A stretch of 40,720 bases of DNA from Oscillospiraceae bacterium. GTDB taxonomy: Bacteria > Bacillota > Clostridia > Oscillospirales > Oscillospiraceae. A program made the translations under genes and the position numbers. The stretch lies in contig JAFWVV010000018.1 of assembly GCA_017518225.1 (NCBI GenBank), positions 1 to 40,720 of the forward strand, given 5' to 3'. Positions 20,213 to 28,782 of the stretch are shown here, piece by piece (within the stretch, counting starts at the first letter, position 1; the number at the start of each line of letters is the position of its first letter). The notes beneath the pieces were generated by a model, which saw only the letters and a list, made by a program, of their open reading frames with translations, searched no databases and was not told where the DNA came from.

Positions 20213-21858
20213 GCCGCCTCACCTCCCGTCTTCCTGCGAATGGTCAGGTAGGTGGTAGCCTCCTCCTGCCTCCGCTCCACCGGCAGGGCGGTGGGCGGCA
20301 GCATGGGAGCCTCGGCGGCCTCCAGCGCCATGCGCAGACCGTCTGCGGTGAGGGAGACGGTCATGCGCTTCATGCAGGGCAGATAGGCCTCCACCACCGC
20401 CTCAAAGCTGTCGTAGAGCTTGTGGACAAGGGGCAGTGGAAAATCCGTATACTCCTCGCCCACGGCGGCGGCCTCGATTCCGCAGCATTTCAAAAACCGC
20501 GCCGACTCCTGCAGGGCCAGAAACAGCTCCCGGTTGCTCTTTGGCAAGGCATCCTCCGTCAGCAGAAGCAGGTTGCTTTTACGTTTAGAGTAGGCGTTTA
20601 AGACACAGACCCGCGCCAGCGCCGCCGGGAAGCTCCCATCCTCCGGCGAAGTTCCCTCCAAAAGCACGGCGATCTCCTTTTGCTTGCGGTAAATGGCCGC
20701 GGCGATCTGTCGGTAGACCTCGGCCTCCGCGTCCAGCCGGGCCTTCTTTTCCTTCAGCTCGTTTTCCACCCGGATCAGGTCGTTTTCCTCGCTTAACAGC
20801 TCGCCCACCGATTCCAGGCGGCGGTTTTCCTGATGGAGCTCGCTTTCGTCCTCCGTCCAGAAGGCGTAGCCTGCGGCGAGCGCCATGCCGGACAGCTTGG
20901 TGTCCTCCGTGATATAGCGGGGTGCAGCCAGGGACGAGAGCAGCTCGTCCCTCGACGCGTCGATGGGGATGGCGCTTTGATAAACGCTCGTTAAGTGCTT
21001 GTCGGTGATTTGCACCGGGAGGGAGAGCTTTTCAAAAAAGCGTACATGGTTTTCGTTGTACGGGATCAGACGGCCGCGGATGCAGCTCTCCAGAATGGCC
21101 ATCATGCCGAAAACCCGGATCTCCGGGGTATTGTACATGCTCGGCAGATGGTTTCGCTCGATCACAAGGACGTTCAGAAGCTCCATGCCAAGCCAAAAAC
21201 CCACCACCAAAAGCACATAGCCCATGACGCCGCCAAAGCGTTTTCTCGTCAGGTGAAGCAGGAGCATGATGCCGGAAAGCGCCATCAGCCCCATCCAGGC
21301 ATGGAGCAGATAAAAGCCAGGCCTGTAGCTGTACAGCCCGCTTTTGATATCAAAGGAGGCCAGCTCTACTTTGGGAAGATAGACAAAACCGTGCAGATCG
21401 TTGGTCAGCGCCAGAAGGCAGAGCAGGAGCGCAGGGACCAGAAGCCAAAGTTCCTTCCGGCCTTCGTCCTTTTTCTCTCCCCGCCGCATGCGAATGGCGG
21501 TCATCAGAAAGAGCGTGGGGATCAAAAGTGTATAAATCCAGTAGGCATAGGTGGTGTAGCGGCTCACGACAATCTGGCCGGTGAGGATGCGGTATTTGAA
21601 TGTCCGAAGCAGAAACGCGGTAAGCATCAGTGCCGCCGACAGCAGGATATAGCTTCTTGTTCCGGAGGGGAGCAGCCTTGTACGTACCGACTGCGCCCAG
21701 AAAAGGATCATCCCCGCATAGATGGCAAAGTTCAGGGAAAACATCAGCGAGTCCAGCAGCGTGATGCCGGTTCGTGCCAGCAGATTGCACACGCCCGCCA
21801 AAAGATAGAAGCCGATGAACAGCCATATGCCTTGCGTCTGCTTATTCTCTTTTTTCAT
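20209..21858 (-). CDS. Seven-helix sensor protein with degenerate kinase-like C-terminus
   Basis: 549 residues from ATG 21858 (AGGAG nine bases upstream; the frame continues upstream without a better start). Seven hydrophobic helices lie in residues 10-255 (for example GIWLFIGFYLLAGVCNLL and VMGYVLLVVGFWLGMELLNV), like the 7TM sensor domains of histidine kinases. A PAS-like segment follows (LSLPVQITDKHLTSVYQSA), then a charged coiled coil (about 345-415). The last 130 residues resemble the phosphoacceptor and ATPase core of kinases in layout (SNRELFLALQESARFLKCCG, LYDSFEAVVEAYLPCMKRMT), but the conserved His, the N-box Asn and glycine boxes are absent. I infer a pseudokinase receptor that works with the true kinase, whose start codon overlaps its stop. 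The stimulus is unknown. Confidence 0.78.
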   Translation of the reverse strand: MKKENKQTQGIWLFIGFYLLAGVCNLLARTGITLLDSLMFSLNFAIYAGMILFWAQSVRTRLLPSGTRSYILLSAALMLTAFLLRTFKYRILTGQIVVSRYTTYAYWIYTLLIPTLFLMTAIRMRRGEKKDEGRKELWLLVPALLLCLLALTNDLHGFVYLPKVELASFDIKSGLYSYRPGFYLLHAWMGLMALSGIMLLLHLTRKRFGGVMGYVLLVVGFWLGMELLNVLVIERNHLPSMYNTPEIRVFGMMAILESCIRGRLIPYNENHVRFFEKLSLPVQITDKHLTSVYQSAIPIDASRDELLSSLAAPRYITEDTKLSGMALAAGYAFWTEDESELHQENRRLESVGELLSEENDLIRVENELKEKKARLDAEAEVYRQIAAAIYRKQKEIAVLLEGTSPEDGSFPAALARVCVLNAYSKRKSNLLLLTEDALPKSNRELFLALQESARFLKCCGIEAAAVGEEYTDFPLPLVHKLYDSFEAVVEAYLPCMKRMTVSLTADGLRMALEAAEAPMLPPTALPVERRQEEATTYLTIRRKTGGEAA

Positions 21859-21990
21859 GGGCCGCGACTCCTTTCCCGTGATTTTCGGGGCGCGCCCGGC
21901 TCTCTGGCATGCCTCATGGATACAACGCCTCCCGCGCCGACACATCGCCTTTCCTGCGAGCCTCCGAGTAAACCCAAAATCACAGAATGT

Positions 21991-22019
21991 ATTATATCTG
22001 AATATCCGGACGGTTTCAA
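21991..22019 (-). promoter_or_regulatory. Promoter of the sensor-kinase-regulator locus
   Basis: Minus strand: -35 TTGAAA (22014-22019), 17-bp spacer, -10 TATAAT (21991-21996). Start near 21984, leaving a 126-base leader before the sensor gene. Confidence 0.82.
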
Positions 22020-22146
22020 GTGGGCGCGGCCCATCACCGCTCTCAGCCGGAGGCAGCGCGCGAAGAAAGCCGGGAAAAGGGGCAGGCGACGAGCCGTATT
22101 TCCCCGTATTTTCCAAGACAAAGAGCTGTTCTTCAACAGCGGTAAA

Positions 22147-22179
22147 TGACGGCCTTTTCCCGCCGTGCGCGCCTATAAT
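22147..22179 (+). promoter_or_regulatory. Candidate spoIIE promoter with 21-bp spacing
   Basis: Plus strand -10 TATAAT (22174-22179). The best -35-like box, TGACGG (22147-22152), lies 21 bp away rather than 17 bp. Spo0A-activated spoIIE promoters of Bacillus have that long spacing. A one-mismatch Spo0A box (TTCAACA against TTCGACA) lies at 22132-22138. The -10 is clear; the Spo0A reading is tentative. Confidence 0.55.
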
Positions 22180-22236
22180 GAGGGCATCTTACGAGAAACG
22201 GCCGCGCACGGCCGGGATCGACCTGGGGGAGGAACA

Positions 22237-24561
22237 ATGAACATGGAAGAACGGGGACGCTTTGCGGCGCTGAAATCGACTTTGGCGCAGCCTCGGATGG
22301 ACAAAAATGTGCGCCTGCTGCTGCACGGAAGCCTCTTTTTGCTGCTGGGGCTGAGCTTGAGCTATGCGAGGGTGTTTCAGGACGGCGCGCCGCTGGGCAT
22401 TGCGATGACTGCGGCGGCGGGGCCGGCGCTGGCGGGCGTTTGCGCGCTGGCCGGAGCCGCGCTGGGCTATTTGAGCGGGGGCTTAAGCTGGGGAATCCGC
22501 TATGTGGCGGCGGCAGTTCTGGTGTACACGATCGGCTTCGTGTTTCAGGAGACCAGAGCGTACAAGCATCGGCTGTTCATGCCCTGTGCGGCGGCGCTGG
22601 TGACGGCGGCGACGGCTCTGCTCGGCACTTACGGTCTGACGGCAGGGGGGATGCCGCTGCTGGCGCGCTTTGGCGTGGAGAGCGCGCTGGCCTTCGGCGG
22701 AACGTATTTCTTTCGCGAGGCCTTTTCCCGGGAAACGCCGAAGAGCGAGAGCGCCGAGCAGCGGCGCGGTACGGCGCTGCTGATTTTGCTGGCCGGGCTG
22801 CTGATGGCCTTGAGCCGTTTGAGCGTATTCGGCAATCTCTCGCTCGGGCGTGCGGCGGCGCTGCTGGCGCTGATGTGCTGCGCGATAAAGGGCGGGATTA
22901 TGACGGGCGCCGCCGTCGGCACGGTGCTGGGGTTGGCGATGGATTTGACGGTGATCGGCGGCGCGTACTACACGCCGGTCTATGCCTTGACGGGTCTGCT
23001 GGCCGGGGCCTTTGGGGCATACGGGCGTTTTCTGTTTACGCTCAGCTTTGTGATTGCACAGGGGCTCGCCGTCGTCGGCTTATGGCGAGAGGGGGCTGTG
23101 ATGGGCAGTCTTTATGAATGCATGGCGGCCTCAATGCTTTTTTTGCTGATGCCGGGCTCGTTTCTCAGCCGGGCGGGGCTTTTGCTGCAGCGTATGGAGC
23201 GCGGCGCCGGAGAACTCGGCCTGCGCCGCTTTATGGCGGCGCGTCTGGGCGCGCTGGGAAAGGTCTATGACGATCTTTATGAAACCGTTCAGCAAAACCT
23301 GACGGGGGAGAAAAACGACGAGAACATCGCGCGGGTCTTTGACCGCGCTGCGGACGCAATTTGTGTCGGCTGCAAGGAGAAAAACCGCTGCTGGAACGCC
23401 GACTACATGGACACGCTCTCCGCCATGAACGACGCCACGGCTGCAATGCGCCGCAACGGAAGTCTGGCGGAGGAGGATTTGCCGCAGCATTTTCGCGACG
23501 GCTGTGTTGCCCCCGGCGCCTTTGTCGCGGCCGTCAACAGCGAACTGCGTGCGCTGGTCTATCGGCGGCAGCTGCGCAGCCGTCTGGACGAAAACCGCAG
23601 CGTCGCCTGGGAGCAGTATCACGATATGGCCGGATTGCTTGAGCGCATCAGCCGCGACCTCGGCGAGGGCGGCGGCGCGGAGCCGGAGGCGGAACGGCGT
23701 CTGCAGCGGTATCTGCGTTCGCTGGAGATCGAGGCGCAGACAGCGGTGTTTCGCGCGGGCGGGCGGCTTCGCGTGCTGATCGACGGAGCCAATCTCGCGC
23801 CGCTGCTGCGTGAGGACAATTATCTGGACACGCTCTCGTCCATCGTCGGCGCGCGCTTGTGCCAGTTGCAGGAGCCGGAGGAGATCGCGGGACGCCTGAC
23901 GCTGCTGGAGGCGGAGCCGCTCGCTGTGTCTGTCGGCATTGCGGCGATGAAGAAAAAAGGGGAAAGTGTCAGCGGCGACAAGGGCAGCTACTTCAAGACC
24001 GACGACGGACTGCTGTGCGTCATTCTCTCCGACGGCATGGGCAGCGGCGGCGAGGCTGCGCGTGACAGCGCCCGGGTGGTGGAGATTCTGGAGCGTTTTC
24101 TGCGCAGCGGCACAGAGCCCGCCGTCGCCATGCGGATTCTCAACTCCGTAATGCTGCTTCGCTCGGGCGAGGAATGGGGCTATGCCACGGTGGATCTCGT
24201 CTGTGTGGATCTGTTCAGCGGAGAGACCTGCTTTTACAAATACGGCGCCGCGCCTTCGTATGTGAAAAGCGGCGGACGTATCCGACGCATCAAAAGCGAG
24301 ACCCTCGCGCCCGGACTCTGGCCCGGAGCGGGCGATACGCCGGACGTGGTGCGCATGCGCCTGCAGCCCGGCTCGACGGCGATTATCGCGACGGACGGCG
24401 TGCTCGTCGAGCAGGAGGACGGCTGGCTGCGCGAGCTGATGAAAACGGATCGCACGGACATGAAGGCGCTGGCCAAAACGGCGCTGCGCACGGCGGAGGA
24501 GCGATACGGCGTGACCGACGACATGACGGTCATTGCGGTGAGACTGGAGACGCGCCGATGA
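22237..24561 (+). CDS. spoIIE: Stage II sporulation protein E (PP2C-type phosphatase)
   Basis: 774 residues (B. subtilis SpoIIE is 827). The ATG at 22237 follows GGGGGAGG. SpoIIE dephosphorylates the anti-anti-sigma factor SpoIIAA to activate sigma-F in the forespore and localises to the polar septum. Seen: about ten membrane helices in residues 28-320, a middle regulatory region with CVGCKEKNRCWNADYMD and DENRSVAWEQYHDMA, and a PP2C domain from about residue 565 (SVGIAAMKKKGESVSGDKGS, ILSDGMGSGGEAARDSA, IATDGVLVEQ, GVTDDMTVIAVRLE), including the metal-binding Asp residues in SDGMGSG, ATDG and TDD. It marks the organism as a spore former. The stop overlaps the start of a small gene. Confidence 0.95.
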   Translation: MNMEERGRFAALKSTLAQPRMDKNVRLLLHGSLFLLLGLSLSYARVFQDGAPLGIAMTAAAGPALAGVCALAGAALGYLSGGLSWGIRYVAAAVLVYTIGFVFQETRAYKHRLFMPCAAALVTAATALLGTYGLTAGGMPLLARFGVESALAFGGTYFFREAFSRETPKSESAEQRRGTALLILLAGLLMALSRLSVFGNLSLGRAAALLALMCCAIKGGIMTGAAVGTVLGLAMDLTVIGGAYYTPVYALTGLLAGAFGAYGRFLFTLSFVIAQGLAVVGLWREGAVMGSLYECMAASMLFLLMPGSFLSRAGLLLQRMERGAGELGLRRFMAARLGALGKVYDDLYETVQQNLTGEKNDENIARVFDRAADAICVGCKEKNRCWNADYMDTLSAMNDATAAMRRNGSLAEEDLPQHFRDGCVAPGAFVAAVNSELRALVYRRQLRSRLDENRSVAWEQYHDMAGLLERISRDLGEGGGAEPEAERRLQRYLRSLEIEAQTAVFRAGGRLRVLIDGANLAPLLREDNYLDTLSSIVGARLCQLQEPEEIAGRLTLLEAEPLAVSVGIAAMKKKGESVSGDKGSYFKTDDGLLCVILSDGMGSGGEAARDSARVVEILERFLRSGTEPAVAMRILNSVMLLRSGEEWGYATVDLVCVDLFSGETCFYKYGAAPSYVKSGGRIRRIKSETLAPGLWPGAGDTPDVVRMRLQPGSTAIIATDGVLVEQEDGWLRELMKTDRTDMKALAKTALRTAEERYGVTDDMTVIAVRLETRR

Positions 24562-24863
24562 GGGCGCTGCCGAAAAGCGCGGTCGAGCGCGCACCGCGTA
24601 CGCTCAAAGGCACGAGCGAGCAGGTGATCCTTGTGCGTCTGCCGGTGCCGGGCATGTTTCGCGAGGCGGTGTTTTTTCTGCATGAGGACTATCTGCGGCG
24701 CGGCAATTTGAGCCGCGAGGCACTGCTGCGTCAGGCGCGGGAGGCGGCGGAGGACTACGTCGAGCCGCTGTGCGCGCAGCGCGAGGCGCGGATCTGGTGG
24801 CCTTATCCGCTCTGCGTGCTGCTCGGCGCCGCCCTCGGCCTCGTGCTGGGGCTGATGCTTTGA
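24558..24863 (+). CDS. Small tail-anchored protein of unknown function coupled to spoIIE
   Basis: 101 residues; its ATG overlaps the spoIIE stop (ATGA), so it should be translated together with SpoIIE. I do not recognise the family. The first 75 residues are soluble and basic-acidic mixed (GTSEQVILVRLPVPGMFREA, FFLHEDYLRRGNLSREALLR), and the last 20 form a hydrophobic helix (YPLCVLLGAALGLVLGLML), so it is probably anchored in the membrane by its C-terminus with the bulk in the cytoplasm. Coupling suggests a sporulation or septum role, which is inference only. A longer open frame starting at 24174 overlaps spoIIE in another frame and is rejected. Confidence 0.7.
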   Translation: MRALPKSAVERAPRTLKGTSEQVILVRLPVPGMFREAVFFLHEDYLRRGNLSREALLRQAREAAEDYVEPLCAQREARIWWPYPLCVLLGAALGLVLGLML

Positions 24864-24892
24864 ACAATCGAAAACGACGGAAAGGAGGAAAA

Positions 24893-24934
24893 GAAGCCGC
24901 CCCGGTTGAGAATGATCTCAACCGAGGCGGCTTC
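24893..24934. terminator. Bidirectional terminator between the spoIIE operon and the ABC exporter operon
   Basis: 19-bp stem with one two-base mismatch (24893-24911 with 24916-24934). Minus strand is followed by TTTTCCTCCTTT; plus strand by TTGTTC. It serves the two convergent operons. Confidence 0.75.
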
Positions 24935-24986
24935 TTGTTCATGGTTCATGCGCGCGAATGGGCGCTGAAAAAGAGCTCCTTGCAAG

Positions 24987-26867
24987 CTATCCCTCGTTCG
25001 AGGCATAGTACTGCGCCTGGGCGTTCCAGAGCGCGTGATATTTGCCGTCCGCCTGCGCCAGCAGCGCCTCGTGCGGGCCGGACTGGACGATCTGCCCCGC
25101 GTCAAAAACCAAAATCTCGTCGCAGAAGCGGCAGGATGAGAGGCGGTGGCTGATATAGACCGCGGTGCGGTCGTCCACGATCCGGTTGAGCTGGGCGTAG
25201 ATCTCCGCCTCGGCCATCGGGTCGAGCGCGGCGGTCGGCTCGTCAAGAATCAGGAAGGGCGCGTCGCGGTAGAGCGCACGGGCGATGGCGATCTTCTGCG
25301 CCTCGCCGCCGGAGACCTCCACGCCGTTCTCGCCGTACTGGCGATAGAGCAGGGTGTTCAGTCCCTCCGGCATAGTCTTCAGCCGCTCGCCGAAGCCGGC
25401 GTCCGCCAGCGCCTTTTTCACCCGCGCCTCGTCGTAATTGCGGCTGCCGGCGACGTTGTCGCCCAGCGGCTGGGACAAAAGCTGAAAATCCTGAAACACG
25501 ACAGAGAAAATGTCCATGTAATCGCGGTAGTCGTATTTTTTGATATCAATGCCGTTTAGAAGGATTTCGCCCTCCTGCGGGTCGTAAAGGCGGCAGAGGA
25601 GCTTGATGAAGGTGGTTTTGCCGCTGCCGTTCTCGCCGACGATGGCCATGCGGCTGCCAACCTTGAACCTGACGCTCACATCCTTCAGCGCCCAGGTCTC
25701 CGTGCCCGGATAGCGGAAGGAGACATTTTTGAATTCGATCTCGTAGTTGCGGTCAAGCCGCTTTTCGGTGGTGAGCGTGCCCCGGTACATCGCGTTGGGG
25801 ATATCCAAGAAGCTAAAGACGGAATTCAAAAACTCCCCGTTGCTGCGCAGCTCACCGAGGCGGGAGAAAAGCGTTGTCAGATTGCCCGACAAGGATGTCG
25901 CTGCGCCGACGTATTGCGTGACGGAGCCGACGCCGAAGGCCCCGGCAAGCGCCTTGAGACAGGTGAAGACATAGATGACGCCGGTGAAGACGGCAGGCAG
26001 GCCGGCCGAAAGAGCGAGGTCGACGCCGCCGCGCCGCCGTGCCAGCCGGGCAAAGGGTCCCTGCGGCCCGAAGCTCTGTTTTTTTGCATAGGCCAGATAG
26101 TGCTCGGAGATCTTATACTGATCGTAAATGCGTACATCAACATCGCGTTCGCCCGGCCCCAAAAAACCAAAATAGCCAAAGAGCCGGTTACCGAGCCGCG
26201 CCTCGCCGGCCAGCGCGGCCTGCTGCATGCCGTAGCGGGTCTCCAGCCGCCCGGAGAGCGCGCTGAGCAGCAGCATGAGGCCGAGCAGGGCGGGAAGAAA
26301 CAGGGGGCTGTTGAGCAGGGCAAGCGCGCCAGCGCCCGCCGGGATTTTGGCGATAAAGAGGCTTGCCGTCAGCGCAACGGCGCTCAAAATGCCGGTCGCG
26401 GCCTTGATCAGTTCGGCGTAGAGAAAGGGAACCTTCGGCAGCCCCCAGCCCATCCAGTTTTCGCTCTGCACGATCTGTGTGCGCAGATCGTAGGTGGCCT
26501 GCTTGTCAATGTCGGCAAAGTCCATCTGAAACAGCTTGTCGGAGAAAAGGCTCTCTTTCAAATGGTAAAAGACATTTTGGCGCGTCGCTTCCCAGCGGAC
26601 AAGCATCGCCTTGAGCAGCGCAAGCACGCCGCCGGCGGCGACGGTGATCCACACCCACAGCCAGAGCTGCTCGGGCTGCCGCGCCCCGGCCAGCTCGCCC
26701 AGGATCCGGGCGGAAAAGTAGATCAGCACGAAGGGGATCACGGCGGACACGAGATTGCTCAGGGTGATGGCCGGGAACATCTGCGGATCAAGCCCGTGCA
26801 GCAGCTTCATGGCGCGCCATTGGAGCTTCCATGCCTGGCGCAGCGGCATCTGTTTTTCTTTTTCCAT
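24987..26867 (-). CDS. ABC exporter half-transporter (permease-ATPase fusion), second of a pair
   Basis: 626 residues from ATG 26867, overlapping the stop of the first half-transporter (TGATG); the frame continues upstream but that part overlaps the neighbour. Six membrane helices in residues about 30-320 form a type 1 exporter domain. The ATPase has Walker A GENGSGKTT near residue 410, a signature VSGGEAQKIAIARALYR near 518, Walker B FLILDEPTAALDP and the H-loop VYISHRLSS. The pair with the upstream gene, each about 600 residues, suggests a heterodimeric exporter of peptides, lipids or drugs. It lacks a C39 peptidase domain. Substrate is not predictable. Confidence 0.92.
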   Translation of the reverse strand: MEKEKQMPLRQAWKLQWRAMKLLHGLDPQMFPAITLSNLVSAVIPFVLIYFSARILGELAGARQPEQLWLWVWITVAAGGVLALLKAMLVRWEATRQNVFYHLKESLFSDKLFQMDFADIDKQATYDLRTQIVQSENWMGWGLPKVPFLYAELIKAATGILSAVALTASLFIAKIPAGAGALALLNSPLFLPALLGLMLLLSALSGRLETRYGMQQAALAGEARLGNRLFGYFGFLGPGERDVDVRIYDQYKISEHYLAYAKKQSFGPQGPFARLARRRGGVDLALSAGLPAVFTGVIYVFTCLKALAGAFGVGSVTQYVGAATSLSGNLTTLFSRLGELRSNGEFLNSVFSFLDIPNAMYRGTLTTEKRLDRNYEIEFKNVSFRYPGTETWALKDVSVRFKVGSRMAIVGENGSGKTTFIKLLCRLYDPQEGEILLNGIDIKKYDYRDYMDIFSVVFQDFQLLSQPLGDNVAGSRNYDEARVKKALADAGFGERLKTMPEGLNTLLYRQYGENGVEVSGGEAQKIAIARALYRDAPFLILDEPTAALDPMAEAEIYAQLNRIVDDRTAVYISHRLSSCRFCDEILVFDAGQIVQSGPHEALLAQADGKYHALWNAQAQYYASNEG

Positions 26868-28681
26868 CAGAAGTCCCTCCCTTCCTGATAATAGCGGCTT
26901 TGCACCGCAAAGAGCTTTGCGTATTCTCCGTCTTTGGCAAGCAGCGTCTCGTGGCTGCCCTCCTCGGCGATTTTCCCGTCTGCGAGAAAGAGGATGCGGT
27001 CGCAAAAGCGGGTAGAGGCCAGTCGGTGGGAGACGAAAACGGCGGTCTTGCCGCAGGTCATTTCGTTGTACTTGCTGTAGATATCGCTTTCGGCAAGCGG
27101 GTCGAGCGCGGCGGTCGGCTCGTCAAGCAGCAGTAGCGGCGCGTCGCGGTAGAGCGCACGGGCGAGCATGAGCCGCTGGGTCTCGCCGCCGGAGAGCAGT
27201 ACGCCCTCCTCCCAGACATCGCGGCCGAGCTTGGCGTCGATCCCGCCCGGCAGCGATTCGATCTTTTCGCACAGTCCGGCGAGGGCGAGGCAGTCCCGGA
27301 CTCGCTCGCGGTCGATGCCATCGACGCGCTGCGCGACATTCTCCGCCACGGAGACGTCGAGTATGGCAAAGTCCTGAAACACGGTGGAGAGCTGCGCGTA
27401 GTAGTCGCGGCGGTTGAAGTCGCGGATGTCCACGCCGCCCAGCAGTACCCGCCCCTCGCTCGGGTCGAGCAGGCCGCAAAGAAGCTTCACCAGCGTCGTC
27501 TTGCCAGCGCCGTTGAGCCCCACGATGGCAAGCTTTTCGCCCGGCTTGACCGTCAGATCCAGCTGGTGAATGGTGTCCGCCTCCGCGCCGGGATAGCGGA
27601 AGGAGACCTTTTCCAGCCGCAGCTCACAGCCCTTGGACAAATCCGGCAGCGGCAGGCCGCCCGTGAAACGGAAGGGCTCCGGCGTGTCCAGATAATCACG
27701 GATGGCGTTGAGCTCCAATCCCTCCTTGTGCAGCTTGACAAATTCGCCCAGGATGCCGGTGATCCACGCGGTGAAGCCGCTCACCGCCGTAAAATACAGC
27801 AAAAAGCGCGAGGCGGGAAGACCGTCAACGAGCGCCATGCGGATGAGATAGAAGTAGGCGACGCCGTTTCGCAGTACGCCCAGCAGCACGTCCGCAATAT
27901 TGCCGAGCAGCTTTTGCTTTTCGCTTTTCAGGATAAAGGCCTCGTAGAGCTTCATGATGCTCTCGCGCAGCTCCTGCAGCCAGGGCGCGAGACCGAAGAT
28001 GCGGATATCCTTGGCAAGCTCCCGGGATTCGGCTTTTTTCTGGATGTAGTACAGCTTTTTGTCGTAGTCCGCCTCCTCCTCGCGGTGGCGGTAGCGCCAG
28101 GTATCCGTCCGGCGGGAGATGAAAAAGCTGAGCGCAGTCGTGGCGACGACAGCCAGCATGAGAACAGGATTCAAGCCGCTCAGCAGCGCGAGATAGACGG
28201 CAAATCCGATCAGGTTGGTCAGCAGCATCGAGAGCGTCGACCAGATATGTTCACTGGCCTGATCGTTGCTGCCGGTAACCGCGCCGGCGCGGCTCATGAG
28301 CTTGAGCACGGCCGGGTCGAGCAAATTGGGATAGGCGGTTTCATGGGTTTTTCGGTTGATCTGCGCGATGAGCCCGGTGCGCAGGCCGATCCGCCCATAC
28401 AGCGCGTTTTCAAGCACATAGCGCTGCAGCCCGTTCAGCAGGAAAAGCGCCCCGGCGAAAAGGCCGATGGTCGCGAGCAGAGAAGTGACGGATGCCTGCT
28501 GCTCCACCCTTTGAAGGATTTGCGGCGCGATGAAGAGCTCCGCCAGATTGATCGCCACGCCGATCAAGGCCAGCAGCAGCACAAGCAGCAGCACGCTTTT
28601 GCCGTTTTTCCACGCATGCGCGAGCATCCAGCCGATGTTTTGGCGCGCCGTGTATGTTGGCTTTGTTTTCTTTTCGGGCAT
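26867..28681 (-). CDS. ABC exporter half-transporter (permease-ATPase fusion), first of a pair
   Basis: 604 residues; start at 28681 has AAGGAGG upstream. Exporter membrane domain in residues about 25-310, including SVLLLVLLLALIGVAINLAE. ATPase: Walker A VGLNGAGKTTLVKLLCG near 387, signature LLSGGETQRLMLARALYR, Walker B LLLLDEPTAALDP, H-loop VFVSHRLAS. All catalytic motifs are present in both halves, so both ATP sites may be active. It lies 101 bases after the GHKL kinase gene and overlaps the second half-transporter gene. A two-component system directly upstream suggests regulated export, perhaps of a peptide signal or defence against an antimicrobial peptide. Confidence 0.92.
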   Translation of the reverse strand: MPEKKTKPTYTARQNIGWMLAHAWKNGKSVLLLVLLLALIGVAINLAELFIAPQILQRVEQQASVTSLLATIGLFAGALFLLNGLQRYVLENALYGRIGLRTGLIAQINRKTHETAYPNLLDPAVLKLMSRAGAVTGSNDQASEHIWSTLSMLLTNLIGFAVYLALLSGLNPVLMLAVVATTALSFFISRRTDTWRYRHREEEADYDKKLYYIQKKAESRELAKDIRIFGLAPWLQELRESIMKLYEAFILKSEKQKLLGNIADVLLGVLRNGVAYFYLIRMALVDGLPASRFLLYFTAVSGFTAWITGILGEFVKLHKEGLELNAIRDYLDTPEPFRFTGGLPLPDLSKGCELRLEKVSFRYPGAEADTIHQLDLTVKPGEKLAIVGLNGAGKTTLVKLLCGLLDPSEGRVLLGGVDIRDFNRRDYYAQLSTVFQDFAILDVSVAENVAQRVDGIDRERVRDCLALAGLCEKIESLPGGIDAKLGRDVWEEGVLLSGGETQRLMLARALYRDAPLLLLDEPTAALDPLAESDIYSKYNEMTCGKTAVFVSHRLASTRFCDRILFLADGKIAEEGSHETLLAKDGEYAKLFAVQSRYYQEGRDF

Positions 28682-28720
28682 GTGTCATGCCTCCTTTTCT
28701 TGACGCTGACCGGAGTATAG

Positions 28721-28761
28721 CAAAAACGATCCGCCTCCGGGGGAACGGGGGACGAATCGTT
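28721..28761 (-). terminator. Possible terminator between the GHKL kinase and ABC genes
   Basis: Imperfect stem with AACGAT (28725-28730) pairing ATCGTT (28756-28761), followed on the minus strand by TTTTTGC. A TATACT -10-like box comes right after (28714-28719), but no -35 is clear. It may allow separate regulation of the transporter genes. Confidence 0.45.
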
Positions 28762-28782
28762 GCTTTTTGGGGATGAAATGCA

